NCBI GenBank assembly: GCA_002356435.2
Contig: AP018040.2
Coordinates: 2,852,001 to 2,916,000, forward strand
Length of the DNA stretch: 64,000 bases
Direction of reading: 5' to 3'
From: Petrimonas sp. IBARAKI
GTDB taxonomy: Bacteria > Bacteroidota > Bacteroidia > Bacteroidales > Dysgonomonadaceae
Part shown: piece after piece, positions 63,045 through 64,000 of the stretch
Layout of the letters: every line of letters begins with the position of its first letter
Position numbering within the stretch: position 1 is the stretch's first letter
Program-made: the position numbers and the translations under genes
The notes under the pieces: model-generated
What the model was told of the DNA's origin: nothing
Database searches by the model: none
Seen by the model: the letters and a program-made list of their open reading frames with translations, nothing else

Positions 63045-63097
63045 TGTTCAATATTTTGCTATGTTCATTGAAAATGAACATGTGGTTTTAGTGAACA
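63045..63097. promoter_or_regulatory. Symmetric four-half-site TGTTCA array
   Basis: TGTTCA at 63045 and 63062 and TGAACA at 63075 and 63092 give TGTTCA-N11-TGTTCA-N7-TGAACA-N11-TGAACA, exactly symmetric about 63071. The central pair extends to ATGTTCATT-GAA-AATGAACAT. It could be an operator for two dimers or a recombination site, upstream of the rhuM promoter. Confidence 0.5.
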
Positions 63098-63139
63098 GAT
63101 GCGATATTGGTGGAATATTTCCCATTATCGTGTTTTAAA

Positions 63140-63173
63140 TTTGAAGGAAGTTGGGTAAAATTCTGTATTTTTG
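63140..63173 (+). promoter_or_regulatory. Promoter of the rhuM-like gene
   Basis: TTTG (63140-63143) and TATTTTTG (63166-63173) are 22 bp apart, with GGAAGTTGGG between. The same block precedes hsdM at 63712-63746. Confidence 0.55.
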
Positions 63174-63195
63174 TAGGAGCTAAGACTTTAATAAC

Positions 63196-63636
63196 ATGAA
63201 CAAAGAACTTCAATTCTTGATATACGACACCCCGCAAGAAAATATAAAAATAATAGATGTGGTGGTAAAAGATGAAACCATTTGGCTTACTCAAAAAGCC
63301 ATGGCATCGCTTTTCGATGTGCAAGTACCCGCAATAAGCAAGCACTTGAAAAACATCTACGCAGAAGGTGAACTCGCTGAAAATTCGACTATTTCCAAAA
63401 TGGAAACAGTCGTCAATCGCGGGTTCATGGGCGAGGTTAAAGAACGGATTGACTTCTACAATTTAGATGCTATTATTTCGGTAGGTTATCGTGTAAATTC
63501 TGCCAAAGCCACGCAGTTTAGGATTTGGGCGAATAATTAAGCTGAAACTGAATACGACGCCTTCAACAAAACCCAAAAAATAATTTCCGATTTTGATAAA
63601 GAAATAAAAGCGTTGCAGGAAAAGAATAAAGCGTAA
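63196..63636 (+). pseudogene. RhuM-family gene with internal deletion and stop
   Basis: The N-terminal ~113 residues match the RhuM (virulence protein) family: VVVKDETIWLTQKAMASLFDVQVPAISKHLKNIYAEGEL, VVNRGFMGEVKERIDFYNLDAIISVGYRVNSAKATQFRIWA. Normally ~200 more residues follow. Here the frame hits TAA at 63538-63540. In the same frame it then resumes as AETEYDAFNKTQKIISDFDKEIKALQEKNKA, a typical RhuM C-terminus, to TAA at 63634-63636. The middle has therefore been deleted. RhuM-like genes are often found inside type I restriction loci. Confidence 0.72.
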
Positions 63637-63711
63637 TCTGCAAATCAAGTATTTAGCTTCCCGATTTAAAAGAGATTTTCGGTCGGGAAGTTTTGGTTTT
63701 AAAAAGCAGCC

Positions 63712-63746
63712 TTTGAGAGGAAGTTGGGGAAATTTCTGTATTTTTG
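63712..63746 (+). promoter_or_regulatory. Promoter of hsdM
   Basis: TTTG (63712-63715) and TATTTTTG (63739-63746) flank GGAAGTTGGGGAAATTTCTG. The leader to the hsdM ATG (63818) is about 65 nt. It is nearly identical to the rhuM promoter. Confidence 0.55.
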
Positions 63747-63817
63747 TGAGGGAAATAAATAGGGATAATCAAATAAATCTATCTTCACATCGTTGATATT
63801 TACACATCAAGTAAAAC

Positions 63818-64000
63818 ATGGCAGTTAAAAAATCAGAATTATATAGCTCATTATGGGCAAGTTGCGATGAATTAAGAGGCAGTATGGATGCAAGTCAATA
63901 CAAAGACTATGTATTGGTGTTGCTATTCATGAAATATGTTTCCGATAAAAAAGACCCACTTATTGAATTAAAAGACGGGACAAGTTTTTACGATATGCTT
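63818..64000 (+). CDS. hsdM: Type I restriction-modification DNA methylase HsdM, 5' part
   Basis: The last 61 codons of the window read [21 protein letters not shown], then [40 protein letters not shown]. This is the N-terminal HsdM_N helical domain of type I methylase subunits (pattern LW..CDELRG.MD.S.YKDY.L.LLF.KY.SD). The catalytic domain and any hsdS or hsdR genes lie beyond the window edge. Confidence 0.85.
   Translation, partial: MAVKKSELYSSLWASCDELRGSMDASQYKDYVLVLLFMKYVSDKKDPLIELKDGTSFYDML

Overview
The window looks like chromosomal DNA of an anaerobic or facultative member of the Bacteroidota, most likely Bacteroidales (Dysgonomonadaceae/Porphyromonadaceae-like). The reasons are: promoters of the Bacteroidota type (TTTG / TAnnTTTG), two type IX secretion-type proteins (a PorE-like OmpA lipoprotein and a DUF4835 protein), Bacteroidota-typical families (DUF4301, a CusA-TolC fusion, an AddB-like nuclease, a CxxC-less Mrp), and moderate GC. 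The assignment is inference from gene content. I found no rRNA, tRNA or CRISPR array.

Layout. 1-6.8 kb (minus): trmB, mrp, a Nudix hydrolase, a 997-residue TPR protein and an outer-membrane barrel protein cut by the window edge, read as one operon from a recognisable promoter. 7.1-13.3 kb (plus): glutamate dehydrogenase, an OFA-type MFS transporter, an AddB-like nuclease and a PEGA lipoprotein. 13.3-18.6 kb (minus): lemA, DUF2207, a GNAT acetyltransferase and ovoA (ovothiol synthesis). 19.0-26.7 kb (plus): iron alcohol dehydrogenase, tricorn protease, Nudix, aldo/keto reductase and a PQQ-type sugar dehydrogenase lipoprotein. 26.8-33.8 kb (minus): small housekeeping and stress-type enzymes (VOC, SRPBCC, DUF1801, YdeI-like, DUF1697, SDR, pirin) with a gamma-glutamyltransferase. 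33.9-37.6 kb (minus): metallopeptidase, purA and fur, mixed with three decayed genes (a Crp-type regulator without its DNA-binding half, an N-terminally truncated pcm and a frameshifted four-helix-bundle gene). 37.7-46.0 kb: GHL10-type hydrolase, tatA and tatC, YccF, RidA, RlmB, RecN, DUF4835 and CbpA/CbpM.

46.1-47.6 kb holds an IS110-family element; its 3' non-coding flank folds into a plausible bridge-RNA candidate. 47.6-55.2 kb (minus) holds the PorE-like protein and a metal-efflux pump in which the RND subunit and the outer-membrane channel form one 1450-residue ORF with an internal signal peptide. 55.5-62.2 kb holds an M16 peptidase, DUF4301 and dnaK. After the dnaK terminator the DNA changes character: a chimeric HTH/mobilisation-gene relic, a four-half-site dyad, an internally deleted rhuM relic and the start of a type I restriction-modification methylase gene. 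Two near-identical promoters precede rhuM and hsdM. This end is a decaying defence or mobile island.

The least explained structures are the symmetric TGTTCA array at 63045-63097, the two-copy covarying palindromic repeat at 18.7 and 25.4 kb, and the putative bridge RNA at 47.3 kb.
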